Source: Artemisia argyi
Lineage: Eukaryota > Streptophyta > Magnoliopsida > Asterales > Asteraceae
Length of the DNA: 64,000 nt
Reading direction: 5' to 3'
Assembly (NCBI GenBank): GCA_030686995.1
Contig: CM060708.1
Location: 257,270,544 to 257,334,543, forward strand
Shown: one piece after another, positions 21,301 to 34,820 of the stretch
Layout: every line of letters begins with the position of its first letter
Numbering within the stretch: position 1 is the first letter of the stretch
Made by a program: the position numbers and the translations under genes
The notes under the pieces: model-generated
The model's database searches: none
What the model was told of the DNA's origin: nothing
The model's input: the letters and a program-made list of their open reading frames with translations, nothing else

Positions 21301-22455
21301 TTTAATAAGCCATAATAAAAAGTTATTGAGATATAATAAACTAGACGTATACGTAAAAGCAATGTTATACAATTTTTTGAAAGTTAAAACAATGACCATT
21401 ATGATGGGACAAGTCTTGTTGTAAATCCCATGCATGATCTCAATATTTCATATAGTCAAAAGCTAGCTATATTAACCTTTAAAAGGAACAATTTCGTATG
21501 TAACTTCACCACCAACAACTTTACTAATAATAGACAGAATTCCAAATTTTAACATTCCTTTTTCAACACTGTTAAATACTGTGACACATTCATAAAGTTT
21601 TGATTATTATGGATTAATGGAGTTAGAAGGCAAGTAGCTGACAACAAATTGAGTTTTATAAAGATTTGGAAAACGCATATATACGTTTCGAGTTAAAAGC
21701 ATCTTGGAAAGACAGTTAAATAAATCTACAACGAGGCTATCAAAATGCTTTCTTTCCCGTGGTTCACACTTCACATTTTTTGTTTTTTCAATAGACAACG
21801 GTTTCCTCGATAGCTTGGATGATTAATGATCCGATATCATGTTGTATGAATTCCTTGTGACCTATTTACTGGCCTCTTGGTAAGTTGGTTGGTGTGAAAT
21901 TAGCTATTCAGAAAAAGGTGTGGGGAGTAAATCTTTACATTATATATTACACGAAAGCGAAATGTACTTATTTTTTAAAGTTACGTTACACACCATTACT
22001 CGGCTTAGCGCACCGAGTCAGAGCCAAGTTAGCCGAGCTATCAACGTGTTGCCACGTAAGCAAGTCGTATCCTATTGGCTTACAGCGTGCCAGCCCATGG
22101 GGTACTGACAAGTGTCCAACTATGATAGCTCTTGTTTTGTTTCTTCGTGACTAAGCCATAAACATCAGCATACTGGGTCCCACTTTGCTGATGTCACCAC
22201 CTTTTTAAAAGCCACGGTGGACCCTACCATAAGTGCCAACTGACTCAAAAGCATTAACCATACGTAACTAAAAAAATGAAAATCAGTTGGTCTTCGGTTA
22301 AAATATTGTACAAGTTTCACAATCTCTTTTATTTACAAATCAAATAATTGTAAAGCCAAAGATGTCACGCCATATCAATAAATTTAACTTTGAAATATTA
22401 ATGTTATAGACCAAACTACCCTTAGGTGGACCCCACCAACACTTGAATTATGCCC
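18307..22455. other. Intergenic between the CACTA element and the bZIP gene
   Basis: About 4.1 kb, AT-rich, with no ORF I can link to a protein family. The last 600 bp is less AT-rich and includes CACGTAAG-like and ACGTGT cores near 22040-22060 that could be bZIP or ABA-type sites upstream of the bZIP gene. This is inference only. Confidence 0.4.
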
Positions 22456-22462
22456 TTAAATA
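22456..22462 (+). promoter_or_regulatory. Possible TATA box of the bZIP gene
   Basis: TTAAATA 74 bp upstream of the ATG, in a pyrimidine-rich leader. An alternative is ACATAAATC near 22515, which is too close to the start codon to be likely. Confidence 0.35.
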
Positions 22463-22529
22463 CCGGCTTCTAACCCATCGTCTATTCCCTTTCCCCCTTC
22501 TACCTTTCTCTACTACATAAATCACTTCT

Positions 22530-23111
22530 ATGACCATGTTGTCATCTGTTTTCCCTGTCTCCGTGGAACATGTCCCGTCCGAAGGTTTCTTCGGGACTGG
22601 GTTCACACCCTGGGACACTGATACGAACCAGAATCCCTTTGTTTACCAACCTCAGGAGCCCGTCTTTTCATTTTCTGGCTCAGATGACTCTACACCAAAA
22701 AACAATGGCTCAAACTCAGGCTCGGACGAAGGAAGCCCTATAGAAGTGAACGTGATTGATGATCGTAAGCGAAGACGCATGATATCGAACCGTGAGTCAG
22801 CACGAAGGTCACGCATGAGAAAACAAAAGCACCTGGAAAATTTAAGGAACCAAGTGACCAGACATAAGACTGGGAACCGTGAACTAATGAACCGGTTACG
22901 GTTCATAAGCCAACATGCACAAGTTATGAAACAAGAAAACGAGCGGCTTCGATCTGAATCCGTGATGCTAAAGCAAAAACTATGGGACATACATCAAGTG
23001 TTACTTGTACGGCAGCTACAAAACCAGTTATCATCTACGTCTGCATGGACTGCATGCAATAATAACGTGACATCAATCAATGAACAAAACGCAACATCTT
23101 TAATTGCATAA
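22530..23111 (+). CDS. Group-S-like bZIP transcription factor (bZIP43-like)
   Basis: Single exon of 193 codons, as is usual for group S bZIPs. The basic region (about residues 78-97, DDRKRRRMISNRESARRSRM) has the invariant N-x7-R pair at Asn87 and Arg95 and is followed by the zipper with heptad positions Leu105, His112, Leu119, Ile126, Met133, Leu140 and Leu147. The N-terminal 75 residues are Ser/Gly/Pro-rich and acidic before the basic region; the tail after residue 160 is polar. Group S factors bind ACGT-core elements and dimerise with group C or S partners. I see no conserved sucrose-control upstream ORF in the leader, so it is not of the S1 type. A second ATG two codons downstream (M3) could serve as start without changing the protein much. 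Exact subgroup is uncertain. Confidence 0.9.
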   Translation: MTMLSSVFPVSVEHVPSEGFFGTGFTPWDTDTNQNPFVYQPQEPVFSFSGSDDSTPKNNGSNSGSDEGSPIEVNVIDDRKRRRMISNRESARRSRMRKQKHLENLRNQVTRHKTGNRELMNRLRFISQHAQVMKQENERLRSESVMLKQKLWDIHQVLLVRQLQNQLSSTSAWTACNNNVTSINEQNATSLIA

Positions 23112-25788
23112 TCAAATCAAGCTAGCTTTATATATATATATATTTCACTAAATTATATCGTAACTACGTACGTGCATGAGAACAATTAGCAGCTCACCCT
23201 CCAACATATATATTTTGTAAAGCAATTTAAGAATAGTAGTTTGCATAATCACTAAGTTATGTGAAGTTTTTTTTTTGCCGGTTTTTTTATGTTTTTGGTT
23301 TATTTTGTGTTGATTTTTGGAAAGTGATGGTTTTGGTAGAACACGGCGATGGGTGTTTTTTTTGTCAAAACCAGATCGAGCTACCATTTTGTAAATTAAA
23401 GTAATTTCGCTACGAAGTTCATGTATGGCTTAATTGTGCAATGAAAAGTCAGTTTGGACCTTGGCGTCATGTCATGTGTCTATTATTGCTTTAAGTTAAT
23501 TATCATTTCCTATTATTAAATTGTTTAGTAAGTACGTACAATATATTGTTTTCAATCATTATTTATATATGCTTTTTATAATCACACGAGGCAAATGGAG
23601 TTTTCTAGACACTTGGCACGCGGGATATTAATACCATATAGAAATAGAATCGTATGTATACTTGCCTTAATATCTTTGTCTCCAACAATATACGGCAATA
23701 ACTTCTATATATTCATATTCATATTGGTTATTGATGTTAATTAACATGTGAGTTGTTGTATTTTAGCTTGTTTGGATAATTCGGACTTTTTTTTTGGTTA
23801 AATTACAAATAGTCCGTAGTCATTGATACGCATGCCAAAATAATATGTTGTTTATTTCAATTCGCTGCAATAGACATGCATTTGTCAACTAATTATATGA
23901 ATTACGTACGTTTGATATTACATTTGAATGAAATGGTTTGCTGAAATAATTATCGAATGTGACTCCTTCTCAGGATATATATCTGCTCAAGGCTCAAGCT
24001 TTGTAGCTTCTTCATGATAGAGATCTATGTATATATTCTTAGAAATTTAATTAATTGATATTGTAATATGTGTCACGAAATATAGATAAACTGCTTATAT
24101 AGTTATGTTCAAAGTTCAAGCCATGTATAATGTAATAGCAATGTACACTTCATTCGTAGTAACAAAATAGAAACTCAATGCCATTTTCGAACGTGACTGA
24201 GATGGGTGACCGTCCAAAGACCCCAATTTTTGGATGCCCTAAAGTTACGTTGGAGTATAAACGATGTTAAGTCTCTCTCTATATATAGATATATTTATTA
24301 AAAATAAATAAATAAATAAATAAAGACAAGCCTAGACAATTTTTGTGAAACATTTATTTTAGGGTCGTCTAATTTTTCAATTTCTGGAAAACAATAAAGT
24401 CGATAAAGAATTTGCATAAAGTAATGTTAGATGACTAAAAAAAAAATATATATATATATATACATAAATAGATTTGATTGTGTGTTTTAAAATACCAAAC
24501 TTTTTGTTTAGATTTTGACTTTTGAGGCCTCAGCTCATTTCCAGTTTTCGCTCTAGGTTTTCAAAACCTTGAGAACAACACTGTAATTTTTTTACTGATT
24601 AACATGTGTTATCACGAACAAAAACAGTAAGGATTTATCGAAGTGCTAAATTGGTCAAAAAGATCAAACACAATATTAACAAATTAGTACACATGCAAAC
24701 AAGAGTCTCATTTTCCTTTTAGAGGGGGTCCAATATTTGATTTAATCGTTTGACCGGCAACAGGGCAACAGGCATATAATACCGACACTAAAATAGTTAA
24801 TTAGATTAATTATATTCCAATTATTGTGTATGTTTTGGGTTTGTGTGTGTGTGTGAGAGTATTATAATCATGCAATTTGAGACACTATCCTAGCGAACGA
24901 CGGTTCATTTTATATTAATGCAATAAGGCAACTCCACTACTATGATCTTCCTTATTATTTGAATGATCTTAAACACATCCTGTTTTGATTGTCGTTTGGA
25001 TGACATGAAGTGCCATTTTGAATGGACGATATATATTACAAGTCAATTAATAATTTACTACACAGTTTGGACGTAACACATGCAATCATATGTAATAGCT
25101 AGCTACTGTAATATAGTTGAAGGGTATACGCAATTATCTATTTGGATGTTAAAACTCAGAGATATGAAAAGTACAAGATGAGAAACTTGTGCTATCGGCC
25201 AACAATATAATGCAATACAATTAGAATCAACAAACTAGTAGTTAGGGGCATATGTGAATTCTCATTGTATTATGCCAATATATTAAATACTAGGATCTAA
25301 TTATGTTTTAGAACATAGTTCCATTTGTTACATCTGGAGAGTTATACCTTGTCTAATTCATATAACCTTCGTCCTAAATTATAAGTCACCTTCCTATTTT
25401 TGTTTATCTCAATCTCAATGTAGGTACGTTTTTATATTTCAACCACTCAAAATGCTTGACAAATGTTAACATGAAATGTTATTATGTAAAAAGTATCTTG
25501 ACAAATGTTAACATGAAATGTTATTGTTTGTGTAAAACGTATCTTGACAAATGTTAACATGAAATGTTATCGTGTAAAACGATGAAATGTTATTGTGTAA
25601 AACGTAGTATGAAAATGAACATATAATTTGTAGAGACAGGAGCAAGACAGTTACAAATTGAACATACAACCACATGGGTGAACTATCAGAAATTCGGAAC
25701 AACTTAACTAAGATTATTTCACTAATGAAGCAAGTGTACGTTTGCATTTTGTTTTTATTGCTACTTAACGAACATTCATCGTTTCATA
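23112..25788. other. Intergenic, AT-rich
   Basis: 3' flank of the bZIP gene, then non-coding sequence. Contains a short (TA)n near 23130, an (AAAT)n near 24300 and a minisatellite at 25456-25605. No gene recognised. Confidence 0.45.
25456..25605. repeat. Minisatellite, 3-4 units of about 45-50 bp
   Basis: Repeated unit CTTGACAAATGTTAACATG followed by AAATGTTATTGTGTAAAACG. Three full units and a fourth truncated one. Confidence 0.85.
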
Positions 25789-26101
25789 TATAATTTAGGG
25801 AAAATTCTTTCAAAACGTATCATACTTGTCAAAATAATCACTTTTGAGTAACGTACTTTTTATTTTCATTATTGTGGTACTAAACTTTCATTTTTGGCCT
25901 CTTTTACGCACTTTGGGATATTTTTATGACATTTTTGCCCTTAGATTTCTAAAAATTTGAGGGGCAAAACTGTCCTAAAATGCGTAAAAAGGGCCAAAAA
26001 CGAAAGTTTAATAACCAAATAAGGAAAAAAAAAGTTCGATACTCAAAAGTGATTTTTTGAACAAGTATAATACGTTTTAAAAGAATTTTTTTTTATAATT
26101 T
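25789..26101. mobile_element. Fold-back MITE, about 296 bp
   Basis: Inverted arms 25798-25860 (containing TTCAAAACGTATCATACTTG and CACTTTTGAGTA) and 26030-26093 (the near-complement), with an interior that also pairs (GGGCAAAACTGTCCT against CATTTTTGCCC). TATAATTT occurs at 25789-25796 and 26094-26101 and would be an 8-bp target duplication of hAT type. The outermost bases of the arms do not match well, so family and exact ends are uncertain. Confidence 0.65.
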
Positions 26102-26145
26102 TTTAGCTTTCATGTAACATTGACATCAAATCAATATCCCCCATT

Positions 26146-26255
26146 TTTACCTGTATTATTTCTTTTTTCTTACCAACAAATTGTGAATAACCTTTACCAT
26201 TTTAATCTGTATTATTTCTTTTTTCTTACCAACAAATTTTGAATAGCCTTTACGT
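26146..26255. repeat. Two-copy tandem repeat, about 56 bp unit
   Basis: Sequence around TATTATTTCTTTTTTCTTAC plus CAACAAATT and GAATA...CCTTTAC occurs twice head to tail. Confidence 0.8.
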
Positions 26256-26589
26256 TATCAAAGTATTGTACTGAGATCCTTTCAATAAAGTTTCAATTTT
26301 AAGTCTTTCATAAGACATATGTATAAACTTTTAGTGTATTTTTGTTTATTTTTGTGTAAAACAACATAGTGAACTTTATAATCCGACGCGCCACATTCTG
26401 AAGTGGTCATGTCCACTTTCTCAAAAAGGAAAGGGTTATACTCGGTTTAACTTTATGTGGAGGTAGACTTTTTTGTCTTTGAACGATAACTTATTAGGAA
26501 AGCTAGCAAGTGGCTAGAAGTTACAAAAGAGGATAGAGCGTTACGAAGGTAACTAAATCACTCTATCTAATTTAAAGACGATTTCCTAC

Positions 26590-26990
26590 CTCTACTAGAA
26601 ATCCAAGTGACTGATAAAAGCTTAATATCAATGAGGAGGAGATCTTTGCTTGGCCTCTTCAAAGAGAAGACCATATTGTTCCTAAATTTCTAAAGAAACC
26701 AAATTGTTGTTTGAATCACCACATTAAAGAGAACCTAGAATGCTTGGATGCGATTGTGGATTGATCGCCAAGTGTATCACATTGTTTAGGCCTTGGATTG
26801 ACACATTGGTAGTTTGCCACCATTTTTGAACTTCTTTCCGGATCTCTTACGCAATTTTACATGAGATGAATAAATGTTGTTCCGTTTCAATATCTTTATC
26901 ACACAAGGCACAACTAGTGGAGTCGAAATCAATTCCTCTTTTATCAATATTTTGCCTATAGGGTAGTTTCCTATTTAAAACTCGCAGATT
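26590..26990 (-). pseudogene. LINE retrotransposon remnant (zf-RVT region)
   Basis: On the minus strand the sequence reads as the zinc-binding segment that follows the reverse transcriptase in plant L1-type LINEs: VLNRKLPYRQNIDKRGID, then CALCDKDIETEQHLFISC, with the paired Cys and the His-Leu-Phe spacing expected. A TAA at 26847-26849 interrupts it shortly after. Downstream it continues with QKWWQTTN-like sequence. The reverse transcriptase and endonuclease themselves are not present, as expected for a truncated old copy or fragment. Confidence 0.75.
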
Positions 26991-27227
26991 TAAACCCCGT
27001 AAATCGATTAGTCAGCCGAAAAGTTTAGAAACAATTGTATAACAAAAATTAAAAATGTAACGGTGTTGTTATGTGGATCATTCAAGTTGGATTACGATAG
27101 ATAATTAAACAAAGGTGTTAATGTGATGTAATACTATTTTATTAGAGTAAATAAATTAAACATGTATAACGATGGGCAAGACGTAAGCCAATCAATAATT
27201 AACAAAGAGAATGTGTGTATCCGTAGT

Positions 27228-27248
27228 CCCCCCCCCCCCCCCCCCCCC
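27228..27248. repeat. Homopolymer of 21 C
   Basis: Uninterrupted C run in AT-rich DNA (G run on the other strand). Length may be imprecise because homopolymers are error-prone in sequencing. Confidence 0.9.
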
Positions 27249-27860
27249 TACCACTTAACTAATTTAGAGGTTTCCTTTAAACTCGGTCATTAAATTATTA
27301 ATCAAGTGGGCTGCAAAGTTAAAACTACTTAAACTTATAAATAAATTATAGCACGTTAATGGGATATTCCTCGCATATTGTTAGCTTTTTTCCCCAAAAG
27401 AACTAAACCAAATCTTATTCATGTTCGGAGTAACAATTAAGCGAAAATTACCTTCTGTGTGATTTAGGTTTCATCAACATGCATGTATGCTAAGTAGATT
27501 GCTTAAAAAGATCATTTCTAGCTAGCTATCACTTAACTTATAATCTTATGGCTGATTTCTTTCTTGGCTAATCGTTATTGCTATTTAATTTGACGTGTAA
27601 TAGTTGGTTAAATCATGAAATTAGCTGATAATTAGCTTGGCTTTGTATTTATATTTGGATTGTCTTTGAACATATATTATAACTAGCCAAAGTAATTCAA
27701 ATTAAAGACACTTTTTGGTAAAAATAAACATAACTTTTTTCGAAGAGAGCGAATCCCTGATTCAGGGGAAGGAAGTTAAAGCATATGTATGTTTGAAACG
27801 CGTAAAAGAGATTGAACAACAATCCTATCGGTATTTAGATACATCAAATACTCCTAGATG

Positions 27861-27961
<101 letters not shown>

Positions 27962-30292
27962 TATAGGCATATTTTCCAGTTGCTAGACAATATAGAAATC
28001 TTATAAATGTTACAGGAAAAATAAGTATATAATAAACAATAAATACATTATTCCATTGAATAATTATGCTACATACTCAACGTATTTTAAAGTTTTAGAC
28101 AATTGTGGTATAAAGTAATTAACATATCATTGATAAAATTATTGATGATGTTGTTAGTTTCCTAAAAACAGAAAGTCGCTCTCAAAGATAAATAAAATAG
28201 TTGGGAATTAACATAGAGTAGGTATTGAAAAGGAATATAAGCTATAAATGAGATAAGAGTTGCTTTTCTTCATGCCTTTTATATTTGGATACTCAAATGG
28301 CGAGATTACTACTTGCTTTTCTTAATGCATCAATTGTTGAAGATGCCTTTTTTATAGGGTTATGATCTGACATGCATGCCCTTCCTTTCCTTATAATAAT
28401 TATAATATAATTCTTATATCAAGTTTTCCATAATCAACAGTTCATAAAATTTGTAGCATCGAATAATTAATTAAGTTGGGTTTTTATATATAAGACCCAC
28501 TTGTAAAATAACTTAAAACGCTAAAAGTAAAACTTAAGTGACAATACAAAAGTGACATGAACAATCTGAAATATTTCCCGTCTTCGCGACAACAATTTTT
28601 ACACGAGCATGCTATGAGTAATTACCATCTCAAATCACACTTTTTGTTAGATATTGGGATTTACGAAGACCACACATAACACAAAAATGAATAAGTCAAG
28701 TTAATTACTTCAAAAAATATAGCCTTAATGGTTACGTTTAAAAAACAAAAATAAGCATTATTTGTGGTATATTCAGTTGGTTGAGAAAGATTAAATATAG
28801 TGGTGATCAGTTATTATTAAAATTACAAGTAGTTAATGTGTGTCTAAATGTAGGTCTTATTGCTACATTTAGCAATTTGCTTTAACATATTGATTGTGAT
28901 TCGTTCATTTTTCATTAGTTAAGCTTTTCATAGAGATAAAAGTCTATTATCTTATCGATTTAATCTTATTTCTAAATACATATCCTAGCTATATTTAGAA
29001 AGTGAAGAGTAATTAATCTTGACTTTAACACAAACTAGTAAAGATTGTCAAATAATTCACGAGTTTGTATTTTCTTAAAAATGAATAATAAATTCTCTTA
29101 TCTATTAACTTTATTTAATTTTTAATAGTAATCGTTATGGGTTTATCAAACTAGCACTAGTTACATATTGTTAATTAAACTTCAAAATTTTCTTCTAAGT
29201 TGAAAAATCTATTTAACACACATTAATTAATTTAAAAACTACTTTATTTGTCCCACTAAATGCCTTTAAAACAATTAACTAGCCAAAACAAAAAATAATT
29301 AACTTTTCAAACGTGTAAATCTTTATTGATTAATAATCTAATAATTACAAAGTGTTTTGGATAATACTAGTTGAATGACAATGGGGTTTACTCTTTGAAC
29401 TCATAAACCAAGTAGAACTTAAGTTTATGATCAAATGTACATAGAGTATCTGATTCCTTATCAGCGACTCTCCTTAGTAGTTTGTTGAAGAGTAAATAGC
29501 TCTTTTAATAGTCGATGCTATTTTTTGTAAAAAAGCAATTGTTACTCTGAACAAACATTCTCTAATATAATGACTAGGGGAGTCTTGATCTTGGTTGCTT
29601 TGGAGACGTGATATGAATCCAATGGAGAAGTACAAATATAGTTTATTGTACGTCTATTCATAAAGCTTATCTCACTGGATTAGTGAACTATTTGCCATCA
29701 GTTCATTATCACTTCATTTCCTTCATTTGTCAGATTTTAATTTGAATAGCTTATATTTCCCGCATATCCGCTTTCTTCAAATTCTTCCCGCCTTAGTGTA
29801 TCTGAGAACATCAGAAGTGAGCTCCGTTGGTTGCTCCAAAGAGTGGATCAATATGTCAAAGTATTGTCATCCTATTACATATCGATATCCTTGATAAGAT
29901 CCTTCTACATTCCAGCTGATATCCAACTCAGCTAGTAAGTATATCTTCATATGGTCTTTGACTTCCCTAACGATGTCTGAGACTTAAACTTACCTAGGAT
30001 GGCTTACCAAGTCTTGTATTTAGATGTTGTTTCATTAGCTGATAGTGTAATTTATGTTCAAATATTGCTTGAGACTTTGGGTACTTGTTTACCCAACATA
30101 CTTTAAGTAATATATTTTTTTAATTAAGCAAACTCATAATTTTCTTTTTTAATCATTTAAAATAATGCTTTTAGAGCACCCGATAAACAAACTTATCATT
30201 AAACTATGTCTAATAATAACACGCAAAATCAATAATTTTAAATAACATTGAAAAATCATGTTCCTTACTATCCATAACATATTTATGTTAAT

Positions 30293-30475
30293 AGCGGGTA
30301 GCTCAGTTGATAATGAGTAGGACGTCTTTGCACCTAACAAGCACAAGGTCAAGGGTTCAATCTTTGGCACCCCATAGCTACAACCACTGAGTGAGTCTTG
30401 TATGTCTCACACATTAGAAAAAGACAACCGACTCTGGGCTGATTTTGGTTACCGATTATTAACCTTTTGCATATT
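30293..30475 (+). mobile_element. tRNA-derived SINE candidate
   Basis: The head has an internal RNA polymerase III promoter: an A box TAGCTCAGTTGA near 30299 and a B-box-like GGTTCAATC near 30355, with spacing slightly over 50 bp. The sequence does not fold as a normal tRNA (poor acceptor and anticodon arms) and continues into an unrelated body, as in plant SINEs. The 3' end is not defined and I see no clear target duplication. Confidence 0.45.
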
Positions 30476-30506
30476 TATGCATGTCTCCTTATCTTTGATA
30501 AAATTG

Positions 30507-30767
30507 TAGCACTCCATCCATCTCAAAATTATTGTCCCACTTTAATTTTTTTTGTCTTTATTTTTCAACTTTAACTTTAAGTATTTATGTTTATATTACA
30601 TAATACTTGGTGCAAAATATATGTACAAATTGAGTTTTAAATGTATTTTCATTTATATAATTTTCATCAAGTATTTTATAACACAAATAAAAATATTTAT
30701 AGTAAAAGTTGAGAAAAAAAGAATGAAACAATTAAACGAGGACTATAATTTTCGGACGGAGATAGTA
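30507..30767. mobile_element. Stowaway MITE (Tc1/mariner type)
   Basis: Terminal inverted repeats ACTCCATCCATCTCAAAATT at the left and TTTTCGGACGGAGATAGT at the right are the familiar CTCCCTCCGTCC-type ends, flanked by TA on both sides (30507-30508 and 30766-30767). AT-rich interior of about 200 bp with self-complementarity. The ORF at 30552 is fortuitous. Confidence 0.85.
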
Positions 30768-31223
30768 GAATTAAATTTAAAAATGAAATAAAGTTATATA
30801 TTTTGTTGTGAATCTTGATCTGTCTAGACACAGTTTTGATAAAATGATAATTTGATTAAGTGATAAGTGATAAGGGAAGGGTAAGCCCTATTGTCCTTTT
30901 CCTTCCTTTGTAAGTTATAAAGACATTTGACCAACCCATTTATCAAAAATTCAAAATTATTAAAAAAAGATATTTAAAAAAAAAATCTAAACTTAAAATA
31001 TTGCATGACCTCAGAGTTCACTCGATTGCATTTGCAATTTGCATCTTTTAAGTACTAAACATTGTTATTTAGAAAAAAGATCATTACAGTAATACATGTG
31101 CCACGGCTACCTTTTTTTTTTTTCTTTTTTTTTTTTTTCTCTCTTCTGCCAAGTCTCCTTAGCTAGCTATTTGATTAGAAATATTGAAACCAGGTTTTGT
31201 TGAAAAGAATTGATTTACACACG
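30768..31223. other. Intergenic between Stowaway and copia element
   Basis: Contains poly-T/pyrimidine tracts near 31112-31143. Nothing else recognised. Confidence 0.4.
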
Positions 31224-33214
31224 TGTTAGATTATGGACATTATTTTAGTAGTTGTATGTTAAGATCGAACTCGAGATTACGGGATTGCACACTTTACGTA
31301 TGAAAAGTAAATGAATAATAATTATATATAAATGTTATATTAATTATTAGAACATAAACACGTAATGATCGTTAACATTTAATAGAAAAGGTTAACGACC
31401 ATTAGACGAATAAAAGGAAAAGGACTATAGATGAAAATTGGAATGTCAAGAAGGCTCTAGAACCCTTGTGGGTTGGTTAGGGTCAATTGGCTAAAGGTAT
31501 CTCACATCGCTTGGTGAAGCTTTTGTTCCAAGTTTTCTATCCTATATAAACACACAAGGTTTCATTGTTTTCTCATAACTTGAACACATAATCTTGTGTG
31601 TTTTCTCTTCTCTTCTCCTTGCAATTTTTTGACACCCATTAAAGTTTAAGGGAGTCGAAACTTTGTATTCTCTAGTGTTTGTGCTCGCTTTACTTGCATA
31701 AACGTTTACTTGAAGTAGTACGTGTGTACAAGATTGTGAATTAAACACATCATTGTTTGTTTCTTGGATTTGTTCACATAAACCCTAATTAGGGTTCTAG
31801 AATTAAAGATTGCAATTGATTCTTGTTCGGGCTAGAATCACAAAGGTATGTTTACTATTTATTATTGATTAATTAATTACATGTTATATGATCTTGCTAT
31901 AACGCTTCCGCTATGCTCTCTTAATATGTTTGGTTTATTTTTATATGATTGTCATGATATTATAATTCCAACAGTGGCATCTAAAGCCGTTATAATGTGT
32001 AATTAATTATCGAAACGCATAAAAATTGAATCTTGATTCATTTAATTACATGTTTTTAGGGTTTTTCGTTTCCTAACCCAAATTTTTTAATTGGGTCGAT
32101 TGACCTATTAGGGTTTTAGGGTTTTGGTTTTGATTTTTAATATGATTAGAAACCCTAAGAAGTCATGTAATTGGTTATGCGTTTTAGTAAACGATCTTGG
32201 TGCAATATGTTAATTGTTAAGCATAATCCATAAAAAATGCATGTTTGTATGGATTTTATTGTGTGATGATTTAAATGGTTTAAATTTGATATATAAATTA
32301 AATGTTAAGTTATATCAAAACATATAAATTTATTAATAGATGTCGAATTGGGGAAGACTCCAATATTAAGTAATCAATTATGTGCTAAGTGGTGTTTGTT
32401 TGGTTTTGGCTTACTCAATCGATTTATCGATGTATGTGGCTCTTTTTCCATTGAAAAAGAAAGCCTTAATTGAATAAACGCATTATACACCTAGACTTGA
32501 TTATTAATAGGACTATTGAATAAGATTTGCATGTGACTACATGTTTTATACATATTTAATTGTTATGTTATGTATATGTTTATTTGGTTGTTTTATTTTT
32601 TATTATATATTACTTGTTTTTTGTTTATTATTATGTTAGACATGTTTATAAACGAAAATGGTAATTTTTGAATAAAAAAATAATATGGACTAAATAAATG
32701 GCGAAATTGTTTAGGTTTAAGAGTCAAAATTTCAAAGGAGTGGTTGATTGATGTTTTTGTACATAGTGTGCGAAAGGCGGACCGAAGGTTGCCATACAAT
32801 GTGCTTGTAGAGAGGAGTTATTAAAGACCATGCACCTACCGGTTCTCTACAACCGCTTGTGTGCCGACTCTAGACTTATATCACTATATTACGTACATTG
32901 TCATCTTAAGGGTGAATTCACCACAATTCCACAATGATTATCCGAAACACTAAGCCTTAGGGCTTATGCAAAAGTACGATATAAGTGGACGATAATTGTT
33001 GGTAATTATTTAATTGGTGAACCCGATACTTCAATCAAAACTTTGCTATTTTACTCTTAGTGAATTGGTAATAAAAATGTTTTATAAAACCAATGTTATG
33101 AAGTTGTATGCATGCTTCTTCATACATTATTTTGATTACACGTCAAAATTAAATACCCTTATAAAATTAAGTCAAATGCCATCTAATTAAGAACACTTGA
33201 AGTTGTAATTTATG

Positions 33215-34820
33215 TTATGTGAGAACTTGGCGAGATTGCAATGGAGAGGTAAATTTCGAATTTTCATTGCTAGCAGATCAACTGATGTGATGAATTTATG
33301 AGTTTGCAGTTTTTAAGTTAGACGACTTAAATTGAGTAGGAAGTGAGATCTTGGACTCAAGGCATTAAGATGGGGGGAAACATGGTTACATTACAAAGGT
33401 TTTGTGAATGTAAATCCCATAATGATCTAGGAATTGCAATATGATATTGGCAATTATTGTTCGACAATTACCTTGTTGAATACTATCATTACTAGCAGAT
33501 CAACTGATGTAATGGTACTATGTCAATTTTGATCCTATCTTTAAGAAAATACTATGGTTTATATGATTATTTACCAATGGGTATTTTATTTTCTTAAAGA
33601 TCTAATTATCGAAAATACTGAAATTGAATTTTGTAATTCGTTTTAATGTATTAATGCAACGTTCAAACCGTAAACGCACTTTGGGCTTTGGTAAATTGAT
33701 ATAGTTATGTTTTCAAACAAATGTTTGATTAAGAATAATTTACTTAAAAGACAAAAGAAGTCTCTTTTCTATGAAAGAAGAGTGAGACACAATCCTATTC
33801 CTTTTCATGAATGAGAAAGGATAATAGAAATATTAGATATGTCTAAATTCTAATATAACTCATAGCAAATTTTTTAATAGTTAAGAAAATTGCGAATATT
33901 TTTCATAAGGATTTTATCATCCTCATTCGGTGATTAAATTCTTAGTAACAAATATGATATTTGGTTAACAGAAAATTATGTATGACATTTTATGAGTTAT
34001 TAAAATTAGAAGCTAGACTAATTACCGCAAAATGGTTAAAGACAAACTAGTTGTTTTGACTATTTAAAAGGTGCTACATATATTGTAGGATGGTAGACCT
34101 GTTAAGAAAGAAATTGCATGCCCAATTTTTAAGTTAATAGCATTTGGTGGATAGTCCATCATTTACGTAGTAGAATACACTCTTTAATGCATAAGTAATT
34201 GTTACGTATGGACATTCAAAGGTGTAGGAAAGTTAAAAGCACACTATTTTCTTTCACTGGATATGAAACATTTAAAATGTTGTGAAATTCAGTGGGAGTA
34301 TTGAGTACTTATTACTGAATAAGGAATTATTGTAATGATCTTTAATTCAGTGGGAGTTACAAGCTTTGACATCATGGTAGCTAAAGATAATTACTTTCCA
34401 AGTGTAGATACTCATACTTTTAAGGATAGTCTTGTACGTTTTCTTACTAGACAATGTTGTTCTACATCTACTTGTTATGCTAAAATCTATGACACAATCA
34501 TATTGATCACATAAACAAATGCATGGCGTGTTGTTTATCAACTATATGAGGTTGTTCCATGCGCAAATGCGAGAAATGTTATCTTTAATGTGTGCAAGAA
34601 ACAACTCATAAAGATATGATGGATTCTCTTGACTGCAAGGTAAGAGAATAAAGTTCTAATATGAATTATACTAATCTAATTCAAGAAACACTTGGTGTTA
34701 CAATTTATGTTATGTGAGAGTTTAGCTAGATTGCAACAACAAGGTGAATTTCATAATTTCATTACTAGCAGATCAACTGATGTAATTGAACTATAAGAAT
34801 TTGCAGTTTCTAAATTAGAT
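33215..34820. repeat. Dispersed direct repeats inside the copia interior
   Basis: The motif TACTAGCAGATCAACTGATG or a close variant occurs at about 33269, 33490 and 34763. Two of the copies sit in longer similar segments with ATGTTATGTGAGA upstream and TTTGCAGTTT downstream. CAGTGGGAGT-type tracts recur at 34291, 34349, 35773 and 36561. Confidence 0.75.

Noticed and set aside
30293..30370. Functional tRNA gene
   Set aside because: A and B boxes are present but the acceptor and anticodon stems do not pair properly and no anticodon loop is convincing; treated as a SINE head.
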